DNA of 64,000 bases from an uncultured Aquimarina sp. GTDB taxonomy: Bacteria > Bacteroidota > Bacteroidia > Flavobacteriales > Flavobacteriaceae. Below, piece after piece: positions 52,246 to 61,155 of this stretch. How positions within the stretch are numbered: position 1 is the stretch's first letter; each line of letters begins with the position of its first letter. The position numbers were made by a program, and so were the translations under genes. Where the stretch lies: the NCBI GenBank assembly GCA_947500505.1, contig CANMSL010000018.1, forward strand, positions 17,443 through 81,442, read 5' to 3'. The notes beneath the pieces are model-generated. The model saw only the letters and a program-made list of their open reading frames with translations, did not search any database and had not been told where the DNA came from.

Positions 52246-53478
52246 ATGATTAAAATATATATATTGCTGATAGGTATGATTTTTTGTACTCTTCAGTATT
52301 CGTATTCACAAGGTTCTCCTGATTATACAGGAGGATTAAAAGTGAAGCTCAATGAGGATGGCTCAAAATATTTTAGAGTAATTTCTTGGGCGCAATTCTG
52401 GGCACAGTACAATGATGATGTTCCTGATGATGCAAGTAAAACAAATTTTAGTATCAGACGGGCACGTATCCTAATGTATGCTCAGATAAACAAAGATTTT
52501 CTTATTCTCACACATTTTGGATTAAACAGTTTAAATGCAAATAATCAAAGTCCTATAGGTCTTGGTGAGAGTTCTCAACTGTTTTTTCATGGAGTATGGG
52601 TACAATATAGGCTTGGGTCAAATCATGCAATAGGTGGTGGTCTACACTACTGGAATGGAATTTCCAGATTGAATAATCAAAGTACACTAAACATGATGAC
52701 TTTAGATAACAATAGGCAATCATGGGCTACTATAGGATTATCTGATCAATTTGCTCGTCATATTGGTATTTATGCTAAAGGATCTTTTGGGAATTTTTTA
52801 TATCAAGTATCGGTCAATGAATCCATAACCAATAATCTTCAAGCTGCTGTGGATCCTGCTGCTAGTGGTCCGGCGGTATATGCAGGACGCAGATTGCTTG
52901 GATCCAAAGATGCCGGTAAAAATTTTGCTGGATATTTTGAATATAATTTTTTGGACAAAGAATCAAATTTTTTACCTTACAAAGTAGGAACCTATCTTGG
53001 GGGTAAAAAAATGTTTAATGTTGGTGCAGGATTCTTTTATCATCCCGATGGAAGTGTACTTGCTAATGCAGATGGAACTCTAGAGGGTCAGGATGTTGCG
53101 ATATTTGCTGTTGATGCTTTTTATGATGCCCCATTAGGGACTAATGGTTCAGTAATTACTGCATATGCTACGTATCAGAATAATGATTATGGTGAAAATT
53201 TCACATTAGGACAAACTTATGAAACAGGATCAATGATTTATAGTCACGTAGGTTATGTAATCCCTAATACCGATAAAAAAATCAAGTTTCAGCCATATGC
53301 ATTGTTTAAAACAAGGTCAATTGATGCTATAGATGACAATGCTACCAGTTTTGGGTTAGGAGCCAATGCTTACATCAGTGGTCATAATTCTAAATTAACA
53401 TTAGAATATCAGAATATAAAATACGGTGATAATGACGCTCAAGGAGTCGTAACCCTACAAGCCATGATCTATTTATAA
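52246..53478 (+). CDS. Outer-membrane porin-like protein
   Basis: A 410-residue outer-membrane beta-barrel. The signal peptide is MIKIYILLIGMIFCTLQYSYSQG. The mature protein is rich in alternating amphipathic strands: FRVISWAQFWAQYNDDVPDD, NFSIRRARILMYAQINKDFL, HFGLNSLNANNQSPIGLGES, and it ends in GVVTLQAMIYL, an aromatic-hydrophobic C-terminal strand. The RRARI pattern is typical of bacteroidete porin families. It is first in line with the DUF4212/symporter pair, 12 bases upstream, so it probably lets the small carboxylate substrate across the outer membrane. Confidence 0.82.
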   Translation: MIKIYILLIGMIFCTLQYSYSQGSPDYTGGLKVKLNEDGSKYFRVISWAQFWAQYNDDVPDDASKTNFSIRRARILMYAQINKDFLILTHFGLNSLNANNQSPIGLGESSQLFFHGVWVQYRLGSNHAIGGGLHYWNGISRLNNQSTLNMMTLDNNRQSWATIGLSDQFARHIGIYAKGSFGNFLYQVSVNESITNNLQAAVDPAASGPAVYAGRRLLGSKDAGKNFAGYFEYNFLDKESNFLPYKVGTYLGGKKMFNVGAGFFYHPDGSVLANADGTLEGQDVAIFAVDAFYDAPLGTNGSVITAYATYQNNDYGENFTLGQTYETGSMIYSHVGYVIPNTDKKIKFQPYALFKTRSIDAIDDNATSFGLGANAYISGHNSKLTLEYQNIKYGDNDAQGVVTLQAMIYL

Positions 53479-53490
53479 AATTTTAAAAGT

Positions 53491-53754
53491 ATGACAGAAA
53501 AACAGAAAAAGGCAAAAGCCTATTGGAAAGAGAATGTAAAATATCTTTTTATTCTTCTCACTATTTGGTTTATCGTATCCTATGGCGCGGGTATTTTATT
53601 AAAGGATGCCTTAAATAATATTCGACTTGGAGGTTTCCGGCTAGGATTCTGGTTTGCTCAACAAGGTTCTATTTACGTGTTTGTGATTTTAATCTTTGTA
53701 TATGTGCGCTTGATGAATAAGCTCGATAAAAAGTATGGTTATGATAAAGATTGA
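53491..53754 (+). CDS. DUF4212 protein, small subunit of sodium:solute symporter
   Basis: An 87-residue inner-membrane protein with two helices (about 20-40 and 58-75) joined by the conserved NIRLGGFRLGFWFAQQGSIY segment typical of DUF4212, also described as putative solute:sodium symporter small subunit (TIGR03647). Such genes precede large VC_2705-type symporters, exactly as here (large subunit begins at 53896). It starts 12 bases after the porin stop. It is thought to assist the large subunit; direct evidence is limited. Confidence 0.9.
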   Translation: MTEKQKKAKAYWKENVKYLFILLTIWFIVSYGAGILLKDALNNIRLGGFRLGFWFAQQGSIYVFVILIFVYVRLMNKLDKKYGYDKD

Positions 53755-53895
53755 AGTAGAAAACCATATTTTTTGACTATTAACAAATCCATGTAATAGG
53801 GTTTTTAAATCATATTCTTTTCAAAAGAAATCTCTTGGGAATCTGAATCTCCCAATGTTAGAAATAATTAGTATAACAATTTAAGAAATAAAATT

Positions 53896-55686
53896 ATGAG
53901 TGTTCAATTATGGACGTATATTCTAGTGGGAGTAACGTTTGCTTTATATATAGGTATTGCTATCTGGTCAAGAGCCAGTTCGACAAAAGAGTTTTACGTA
54001 GCTGGAGGAGGAGTTTCTCCTTTGGCTAATGGTATGGCGACAGCTGCGGATTGGATGAGTGCTGCTTCTTTCATATCAATGGCAGGAATAATAGCTTTTG
54101 CAGGATATGACGGAGCTGTTTATTTGATGGGGTGGACAGGAGGTTACGTGTTATTAGCATTATTACTAGCGCCGTACCTTCGGAAATTTGGTAAGTTTAC
54201 AGTACCTGATTTTATAGGTGATCGATACTATTCTAAAACTGCAAGATCGGTAGCTGTATTTTGTGCATTATTAGTTTCTTTTACATATGTAGCTGGACAA
54301 ATGAGAGGTGTAGGAATTGTATTTTCACGATTCTTAGAAGTAGATATCAATACAGGAGTAATCATAGGGATGATCATTGTACTTTTTTATGCCGTATTAG
54401 GAGGTATGAAAGGAATAACGTATACGCAAGTTGCACAATATTGTGTATTGATATTTGCCTTTATGGTACCAGCTATTTTCATTTCTATACAAATGACTGG
54501 TAATCCAATTCCTCAGTTAGGATTTGGAGGAACAGTTACAGATGGATCAGGGTTGTATTTATTAGATAAATTAGACGGGCTTAGCACAGAACTTGGTTTT
54601 GCTGCATATACTGATGGATCAAAATCTACATTAGATGTTTTTGCAATCACATTGGCATTAATGGTAGGAACGGCAGGTTTACCACACGTGATTGTTCGGT
54701 TTTTTACTGTAAAACGAGTAAAAGACGCTCGTAAATCTGCAGGGTATGCACTGCTATTAATAGCAATTTTATACACCACTGCTCCTGCAGTTGCGGTTTT
54801 TGCAAAAACTAATTTAATAGAATCTGTTCAAAATAAGAAGTATGAAGAGCTTCCGGCTTGGTTTAAAAACTGGGAGGATACTGGATTACTTGGTTGGACA
54901 GATAAAAATGGAGACGGTCAGGTACAATATTTAAGTGGTCATTCTGTAGAAGGAAATAAAAACAAACCAATTTTTGATGGTAAAAATCGTGGAGAAAATG
55001 GTGAAAGATTGATCACGAATGTTAACGCTGCTACAAAAAATGAACTATTTGTAGATAGAGATATTATGGTATTGGCAAATCCAGAAATTGCAAATCTTCC
55101 TAATTGGGTAATAGCATTAGTTGCTGCAGGAGGATTGGCAGCAGCTTTATCTACTGCAGCTGGTTTATTATTGGTAATCTCTTCTTCTGTATCCCATGAT
55201 TTAATCAAGAAAATGATTAAGCCAGATATTTCTGAAAAAGGAGAACTTATTGCTGCTCGTCTTTCTGCTGTAGCTGCAGTCTGTGTAGCAGGATATTTTG
55301 GAATTAACCCTCCTGGATTTGTTGCAGCCGTTGTAGCGTTAGCTTTTGGTTTAGCAGCAGCATCATTTTTTCCAGCAATTGTTTTGGGTATTTTTTATAA
55401 AAGAATGAATAAGGAAGGAGCAGTTGCAGGAATGGTTGTGGGTATATTATGCATGTTGTTATATATGATTAAATATAAGCTTGGTTGGTTTGATGAAACG
55501 CTTCCTCCTTCAAGTGAATGGTGGTTTGGTATTTCGCCAGAAGGATTTGGTGCTGTAGCTATGGTTATTAATTTTATAGTATCCTTGGTGGTATGTAAAT
55601 TTACCGTTGCGCCTCCACAAGATGTCCAGGAAATTGTAGAAAATATTAGAATACCTAATAATGTAGGTGAAGCAACAGGTCATTAA
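53896..55686 (+). CDS. Sodium:solute symporter, VC_2705/ActP-like subfamily
   Basis: A 596-residue inner-membrane sodium symporter of the SSS family with about 13 helices. Family marks are EFYVAGGGVSPLANGMATAADWMSAASFIS (key part GMATAADWMSAASF), GLPHVIVRFFTVK, and the C-terminal AAAGLLLVISSSVSHDLI type segment. With DUF4212 beside it, it belongs to the VC_2705 subfamily, whose members carry acetate or other short carboxylates, as ActP does. Residues 336-345, DKNGDGQVQY, form an EF-hand-like loop in a large extramembrane insertion at about 310-390. It is followed by a terminator. The acs gene downstream supports acetate as substrate. Confidence 0.92.
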   Translation: MSVQLWTYILVGVTFALYIGIAIWSRASSTKEFYVAGGGVSPLANGMATAADWMSAASFISMAGIIAFAGYDGAVYLMGWTGGYVLLALLLAPYLRKFGKFTVPDFIGDRYYSKTARSVAVFCALLVSFTYVAGQMRGVGIVFSRFLEVDINTGVIIGMIIVLFYAVLGGMKGITYTQVAQYCVLIFAFMVPAIFISIQMTGNPIPQLGFGGTVTDGSGLYLLDKLDGLSTELGFAAYTDGSKSTLDVFAITLALMVGTAGLPHVIVRFFTVKRVKDARKSAGYALLLIAILYTTAPAVAVFAKTNLIESVQNKKYEELPAWFKNWEDTGLLGWTDKNGDGQVQYLSGHSVEGNKNKPIFDGKNRGENGERLITNVNAATKNELFVDRDIMVLANPEIANLPNWVIALVAAGGLAAALSTAAGLLLVISSSVSHDLIKKMIKPDISEKGELIAARLSAVAAVCVAGYFGINPPGFVAAVVALAFGLAAASFFPAIVLGIFYKRMNKEGAVAGMVVGILCMLLYMIKYKLGWFDETLPPSSEWWFGISPEGFGAVAMVINFIVSLVVCKFTVAPPQDVQEIVENIRIPNNVGEATGH

Positions 55687-55695
55687 AAATAATCA

Positions 55696-55730
55696 AAAAC
55701 CTATGTGACCTTTATGATCACATAGGTTTT
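55696..55730. terminator. Intrinsic terminator after the symporter gene
   Basis: Perfect 13-bp stem AAAACCTATGTGA / TCACATAGGTTTT (55696-55708 and 55718-55730) with a 9-base loop and T-rich arm. It lies 10 bases after the symporter stop and separates the transport genes from the sensor genes. Confidence 0.85.
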
Positions 55731-55748
55731 CAATTAGATCGTTTATAT

Positions 55749-55943
55749 ATGAAGAAACGTCATCAACAAAAATTAATTATACTATCATTAATACTGCTGT
55801 TATTGTTTAATATTCCATTGATTTTAGTGTTTAATCATTCTGGACAGATATCAGGGTTTCCTATAATGTATTTTTTTATTTTTTTGATTTGGGCAATTGC
55901 AATCTTTATTTCTAGTATTATTTTAAAGAAGTATTATGAGTAA
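55749..55943 (+). CDS. Small two-helix membrane protein coupled to the sensor kinase
   Basis: A 64-residue inner-membrane protein, MKKRHQQKLIILSLILLLLF onwards, with two hydrophobic helices (about 8-28 and 36-58). It has no detectable family that I can name. It overlaps the start of the symporter-kinase gene by 8 bases (55936-55943), so the two should be translated together. The arrangement, small two-helix protein before an SSS-type protein, mirrors the DUF4212/symporter pair 2 kb upstream, so it may be the small subunit of the sensor. That role is inference from layout only. Confidence 0.7.
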   Translation: MKKRHQQKLIILSLILLLLFNIPLILVFNHSGQISGFPIMYFFIFLIWAIAIFISSIILKKYYE

Positions 55944-58641
55944 TTATATCTTAATATTCATAATCGTAGCGTATTTAGCATTTTTATTTGGAGTAGCTTT
56001 TTGGGCAGAAAAAAAGGCAAAGAGTGCTTGGGTGAATAATGCATATGTTTATACATTATCGCTTGCCGTTTATTGTTCAGCCTGGACCTATTACGGTAGT
56101 GTTGGAATTGCTGCAACTTCTGGAATTAGTTTTTTAACTACTTATTTAGGGCCTGTAATAGCTTTTCCACTATGGATAGTAGTTTTAAAAAAAATAATAC
56201 GGATCTCTAAACAGCAAAAAGTATCTAGCATAGCCGATTTTATATCTTTACGTTATGGTAACAATAGATTTTTAGGAGCATTAGTTACTATAATTTGTGT
56301 TTTAGCTATTGTACCTTATATCTCATTACAGTTAAAAGCTATTTCTGAAACATTTTCGATTATTTCTAAGGATACTATTCCTTTTTCAACTTCAATTTTT
56401 CAGGATACTACCTTTTATGTAGCTCTTTTGCTAGCTATATTTGCGGCTTTTTTTGGCACTCAAGTTACAGATGCTACACGAAGAAGGCAAGGAATTGTTT
56501 TTTCTGTTGCTGTAGAATCAGTATTGAAGCTAGTTTTCTTTTTGATAATAGGTATTTATGTTACTTATTTTTTATTTGACGGGACTGCAGATATTTATGA
56601 TAAATTTTCTTCTTTAGAAAACTTGGATTCCCTTACTACGCTTGATGGGTTAGAAGCGGGTATTAATTGGTATTTTATGATTGCATTATCGTTTTTTGCT
56701 ATCTTTTTATTGCCAAGACAGTTTCAGGTAGCAGTTGTGGAAAACACATCAGAAAAGCATTTAAAAAAAGCAATTTGGCTCTTTCCTCTGTATCTTTTAT
56801 TGTTTAATGTATTTGTAATATTTGTGGCATGGGGAGGAAAATTAAGTCTTGACAGAAGTTTAAATCCTGATTATTATACATTGTTATTACCATTGCAGCA
56901 TGATAATATATTTCTGGCAACGCTCGTATTTTTAGGTGGTTTTTCTGCTGTAATTTCTATGGTTGTCGTTTCTACATTAGCACTATCAGTCATGCTGAGT
57001 AATAATTTAATTATTCCATATGGTTTTTTGGATAAGTTCAGTAGAAGTCATCCAGAGAGAAATGCAAACTATATAAAAAATATTAGAAGAATTGCAATTT
57101 TTTCATTGATTGTAGGAGCCTATTTATTTTATATTAATTTTAATGTTCAGTTGTCCTTGTTTTCGATTGGGCAAATATCTTTTGTAATCATAGCACAACT
57201 GGCACCAGCATTTTTTATTGGTTTATTTTGGAATAGAGGCTCTGCCATTGCAGCTAAATCAGGAATCATTATTGGTACATTAATAACAATATATACTCTA
57301 ATTCTCCCTTTTGTTTTAGATATCATTTTAGGCAATACAGATTTCATAACTAATGGAGCTTTCGGGATAGAGTTGTTAAGGCCTTATCAGTTGTTTGGTA
57401 TTGATTTCATGACTCCCGTAACTCACGCATTTTTTTGGAGTATGTTTTTAAACACCATCATTTATTTGTTCATATCAGTTTCTAGTAAAGGGAACTATAG
57501 AGAACGTAATTATGCCGAAATGTTTGTGAATAACAGTTATGAATCTTTACAAGAGAGTGCGTACGTATGGAAAGGAGAAGCCTACGTTTCTGACATAAAA
57601 AATTTATTAATCAAATTTTTAGGTATTCAAAGAACAGAACGAGCATTAAACCTCTTTTACACAAAGCATAATCTCCCCATTAATATTAAGAAAGCGGACT
57701 CTAGATTAATAAATTTTTCTGAAAAGTTGCTTACAGGAAGTATTGGGGGAGCTTCGTCCCGAATTCTAATCGCTAGTGTAGTAAAAGAGCAACCAGTAAC
57801 ATTGGTAGAAGTTTTGAAAATTCTGGAAGAAAGTAAAAAAACAATTTCTACAAACAAATTTTTAAGACAAAGATCAGAAGAACTTATTAAGCTCACGGAT
57901 GATTTAAAAAAGGCGAACGAAGAATTGAAACAACAGGATAAAGTAAAGGATGAATTTTTGGATACGGTAGCGCATGAATTAAAAACACCGATTACTTCAA
58001 TAAGAGCAGCTTCTGAGGTGCTATTAGATAATGATCATGATATATCTAATGAATTGAGAATTCAGTTTTTAGACACTATACTTAAGGATTCAGAAAGACT
58101 TTCTTCATTGATACATAATATACTAGATTTGGAAAAACTGGGATCGGGGAGAGAGGTTTTTGATAAAAAACATAATAATATAATTGAGACTGTAGAAAAG
58201 TCAATTTCTGGAGTTTATACGATAGCACAGCAAAAATGTATTTCAATTTTATCCACTAAATCTTCTAATCAAATAATCGCTTTATACGATGAGGACAGAA
58301 TGTTACAGGTGTTAACTAATCTGTTGTCTAATGGGATTAAGTTTGTAGAAAAGAATAAAGGCATAATTGAAGTAGCCGTTTCTGATAAGGAGGATTTTAT
58401 ACAAATTTCTGTGCAAGATAATGGTAAAGGTATCCCTGAAAATGATAAGAAACATATTTTTGAGAAATTCTATCAATCCTATAACCAGAATATTAAAAAA
58501 CCCACAGGAAGTGGATTAGGGTTAGCTATCTGTAAAAAGATTATAGAAGGTCATAACGGAGTTATAAGAATTGATGATTCTTACCATAAAGGAGCAAGAT
58601 TTATAATTGATTTGCCAAATGGCATCGAAAAAGTAGAGTAG
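55936..58641 (+). CDS. Sodium:solute symporter-histidine kinase fusion (CrbS/CbrA-like sensor)
   Basis: A 901-residue membrane sensor. Residues about 1-560 are an SSS-family transporter domain with about 13 helices (WTYYGSVGIAATSGISFLTT, FAAFFGTQVTDATRRRQGIV, GFSAVISMVVVSTLALSVML). A linker with a coiled-coil stretch (about 635-670) leads to a histidine kinase: HisKA motif AHELKTPITSIRAASEVL with phospho-accepting His680, then N box NLLSNGIKF, G1 DNGKGIPE, and G2 GSGLGLAICKKI. This is the architecture of CrbS and CbrA, in which the transporter part senses or moves a substrate. It overlaps the small membrane protein and precedes a receiver protein and acs, so a carboxylate sensor is likely. 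Confidence 0.92.
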   Translation: MSNYILIFIIVAYLAFLFGVAFWAEKKAKSAWVNNAYVYTLSLAVYCSAWTYYGSVGIAATSGISFLTTYLGPVIAFPLWIVVLKKIIRISKQQKVSSIADFISLRYGNNRFLGALVTIICVLAIVPYISLQLKAISETFSIISKDTIPFSTSIFQDTTFYVALLLAIFAAFFGTQVTDATRRRQGIVFSVAVESVLKLVFFLIIGIYVTYFLFDGTADIYDKFSSLENLDSLTTLDGLEAGINWYFMIALSFFAIFLLPRQFQVAVVENTSEKHLKKAIWLFPLYLLLFNVFVIFVAWGGKLSLDRSLNPDYYTLLLPLQHDNIFLATLVFLGGFSAVISMVVVSTLALSVMLSNNLIIPYGFLDKFSRSHPERNANYIKNIRRIAIFSLIVGAYLFYINFNVQLSLFSIGQISFVIIAQLAPAFFIGLFWNRGSAIAAKSGIIIGTLITIYTLILPFVLDIILGNTDFITNGAFGIELLRPYQLFGIDFMTPVTHAFFWSMFLNTIIYLFISVSSKGNYRERNYAEMFVNNSYESLQESAYVWKGEAYVSDIKNLLIKFLGIQRTERALNLFYTKHNLPINIKKADSRLINFSEKLLTGSIGGASSRILIASVVKEQPVTLVEVLKILEESKKTISTNKFLRQRSEELIKLTDDLKKANEELKQQDKVKDEFLDTVAHELKTPITSIRAASEVLLDNDHDISNELRIQFLDTILKDSERLSSLIHNILDLEKLGSGREVFDKKHNNIIETVEKSISGVYTIAQQKCISILSTKSSNQIIALYDEDRMLQVLTNLLSNGIKFVEKNKGIIEVAVSDKEDFIQISVQDNGKGIPENDKKHIFEKFYQSYNQNIKKPTGSGLGLAICKKIIEGHNGVIRIDDSYHKGARFIIDLPNGIEKVE

Positions 58642-58706
58642 TTAATGAGTTTTAGGATGAAAAATCAAAGAAGTTTTTATCTTACAAAAGATAAAAAAAA
58701 ATATAA

Positions 58707-59075
58707 GTGATGCAGAAAAAAATTCTAATAGTTGATGATGAACCAAACATAGTAATGTCGTTAGAATATTCATTTAAAAAACAAGATTTTGAAGTATACA
58801 TAGCAAGGGATGGAAGTGAAGCGATCCATATACTAGAAACACATATACCAAGTGTTATTCTTTTGGATATTATGATGCCTAATGTAGATGGGTATCAAAC
58901 ATTGAAAAATATAAGAGCGAACCCAAAAACAAAAGACATTAAAGTGGTTTTTTTAACTGCTAAAAATAAATCATCAGATATAGCAAAAGGCTTAGAAATG
59001 GGAGTGGATAAATATCTTACAAAACCGTTTTCGATTAAAAAAATTATCGCGGAGATAAAAGCTTTAATTCAATAA
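58707..59075 (+). CDS. Stand-alone receiver-domain response regulator
   Basis: A 122-residue CheY-like single receiver domain. Residues for phosphotransfer are all present: acidic pair Asp9-Asp10 (ILIVDDEPN), phospho-acceptor Asp53 (VILLDIMMPNVDGY), Thr83 (FLTAKNK) and Lys105 (YLTKPF). There is no DNA-binding or enzymatic output domain and no room for one before the stop. It lies 66 bases after the symporter-kinase and is presumably its partner. In CrbS/CrbR systems the regulator carries a helix-turn-helix; here output must come from another protein. Confidence 0.92.
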   Translation: MMQKKILIVDDEPNIVMSLEYSFKKQDFEVYIARDGSEAIHILETHIPSVILLDIMMPNVDGYQTLKNIRANPKTKDIKVVFLTAKNKSSDIAKGLEMGVDKYLTKPFSIKKIIAEIKALIQ

Positions 59076-59202
59076 GATGAGTTCAATTGGTAATTAATAG
59101 CTTTTCAGCTATAATAAAGTGTTGTTTGCCTAAATAATTTTGAAAGGTAAAATGGTTATTAAGAAATTTAACATTTTGTAAAGAAATATAAAAACGATTA
59201 TA

Positions 59203-61110
59203 ATGAGTAACTATCACATAAAACATCTTGAAGAGTATTTTCAGGTTTATAGAAAATCTGTGAGGAATCCAGAACTTTTCTGGAGCGAAATAGCCGAAGA
59301 ACATTTTTTATGGAGAAAAAAGTGGGATAAGGTTCTGGATTGGGACTTCTCGAAGCCAGAAATAAAATGGTTTGAAGGGGCAAAATTGAATATTACAGAA
59401 AACTGTATAGACAGACATTTATATGTTAGGGGTGATAAAACTGCCATTTTGTTTGAACCTAATAATCCAGAAGAACCTGCAGAACATATTACTTATAATC
59501 AGTTACACGAAAGAGTATGTAAATTTGCGAATGTTCTTAAAAGTAAAGGAATAAAGAAAGGAGATCGAGTTTGTATTTACCTTCCTATGATTCCGGAACT
59601 TGCTATTTCGGTACTAGCATGTGCCAGAATAGGAGCGATACATTCGGTAATTTTTGCGGGCTTTTCTGCTACTGCATTAGCAACAAGAATTAATGATTGT
59701 GAGGCTAGGATGGTGATCACTTCTGATGGATCATATCGAGGATCTAAAACAATAGATCTAAAGGTTATTGTGGATGATGCGCTAGAGCAATGCCCCGGTA
59801 TTGAATCTGTATTGGTAGTAAAACGAATTGATTCAGATATACAGATGAAGCCCGAACGTGATGAATGGTTACAACCTTTATTAGATAAAGCGGATTCTGA
59901 GTGTATTCCAGAAATTATGGATGCAGAAGATCCGTTATTTATTCTCTATACTTCGGGTTCTACAGGAAAACCAAAAGGTATGATGCATACCACAGCTGGC
60001 TATATGGTGTATACTGCATATAGTTTCAAGAACGTTTTTCAATATAAAGAAGATGATATTTATTGGTGTACCGCAGATATAGGTTGGATTACTGGTCATT
60101 CTTATATTGTATATGGTCCATTAGCTAATGGAGCAACGACCGTAATGTTCGAAGGAGTGCCATCGTATCCCGATTTTGGACGATTTTGGGATATTGTGCA
60201 AAAACATGAAATTACTCAATTTTATACGGCACCAACAGCAATCAGAGCGTTAGCAAAGGAAAACTTGGATTATGTGACAGAGCATGATTTATCCAGTTTA
60301 AAGGTGTTGGGTACTGTTGGAGAACCAATTAATGAAGAAGCCTGGCATTGGTATAATGACCATGTAGGAGAAAAGAAATGTCCTATTGTAGATACCTGGT
60401 GGCAAACAGAGACTGGGGGGATTTTAATTTCACCAATTCCTTTTGCTACGCCAACAAAGCCTACCTACGCAACTTTGCCGATGCCTGGAGTACAACCGGC
60501 TTTAATGGATGAAAATGGTAACGAGATTCAAGGTAATCAGGTAGAAGGACGATTATGTATTAAATTTCCTTGGCCCTCTATAGCGCGAACTATTTGGGGA
60601 AACCACCAAAGATATCGAGAGACCTATTTCTCTGCTTTTGAAAATAAGTACTTTACCGGAGATGGCGCATTACGAGATGAAGTTGGTTATTATAGAATAA
60701 CCGGTAGGGTAGATGATGTGATTATTGTTTCAGGGCATAATCTGGGGACAGCTCCAATAGAAGATGCAATTAATGAACATCCTGCCGTAGCAGAATCGGC
60801 AATTGTTGGTTTTCCTCATGATATAAAAGGAAATGCTCTGTATGGATTTGTTATTCTAAAAGAAGTCGGAGAATCTAGAGATCGGGATAATCTGAGCAAA
60901 GAAGTAAATCAACAGATTACAGAACGTATCGGTCCAATTGCCAAACTAGATAAAATACAGTTTGTTTCCGGTCTTCCAAAAACAAGAAGTGGTAAAATTA
61001 TGAGACGAATTTTAAGGAAAATAGCTTCTAAGGACACTTCTAATCTAGGAGATACAAGTACTTTGTTGAACCCTGAAGTTGTTCAGGATATAATGAATAA
61101 TTCCTTATAA
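59203..61110 (+). CDS. acs: Acetyl-CoA synthetase
   Basis: Makes acetyl-CoA from acetate, ATP and CoA via acetyl-AMP. The 635 residues are typical for Acs. Motifs are the adenylation loop YTSGSTGKPKGMMHT (about 255), YWCTADIGWITGHSYIVYGP, TWWQTETGGILISP, GRVDDVIIVSGHNLGTAPIE, and the C-terminal catalytic, acetylation-controlled Lys in LPKTRSGKIMRRILRK. It starts 127 bases after the receiver gene, with a weak ATAGCT-AGCTAT hairpin (59097-59112) in the spacer. Its place after the sensor pair suggests it is the regulated target. A palindromic terminator follows. Confidence 0.97.
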   Translation: MSNYHIKHLEEYFQVYRKSVRNPELFWSEIAEEHFLWRKKWDKVLDWDFSKPEIKWFEGAKLNITENCIDRHLYVRGDKTAILFEPNNPEEPAEHITYNQLHERVCKFANVLKSKGIKKGDRVCIYLPMIPELAISVLACARIGAIHSVIFAGFSATALATRINDCEARMVITSDGSYRGSKTIDLKVIVDDALEQCPGIESVLVVKRIDSDIQMKPERDEWLQPLLDKADSECIPEIMDAEDPLFILYTSGSTGKPKGMMHTTAGYMVYTAYSFKNVFQYKEDDIYWCTADIGWITGHSYIVYGPLANGATTVMFEGVPSYPDFGRFWDIVQKHEITQFYTAPTAIRALAKENLDYVTEHDLSSLKVLGTVGEPINEEAWHWYNDHVGEKKCPIVDTWWQTETGGILISPIPFATPTKPTYATLPMPGVQPALMDENGNEIQGNQVEGRLCIKFPWPSIARTIWGNHQRYRETYFSAFENKYFTGDGALRDEVGYYRITGRVDDVIIVSGHNLGTAPIEDAINEHPAVAESAIVGFPHDIKGNALYGFVILKEVGESRDRDNLSKEVNQQITERIGPIAKLDKIQFVSGLPKTRSGKIMRRILRKIASKDTSNLGDTSTLLNPEVVQDIMNNSL

Positions 61111-61127
61111 GGGTGTGACTAAAAAAT

Positions 61128-61151
61128 AAAGTCTCGCAATTGCGAGACTTT
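61128..61151. terminator. Bidirectional terminator between acs and M42 peptidase
   Basis: Perfect palindrome of 24 bases, 12-bp arms AAAGTCTCGCAA / TTGCGAGACTTT, between the convergent acs (+) and M42 peptidase (-) genes. T-rich and A-rich sides fit both directions. Confidence 0.8.
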
Positions 61152-61155
61152 AACA

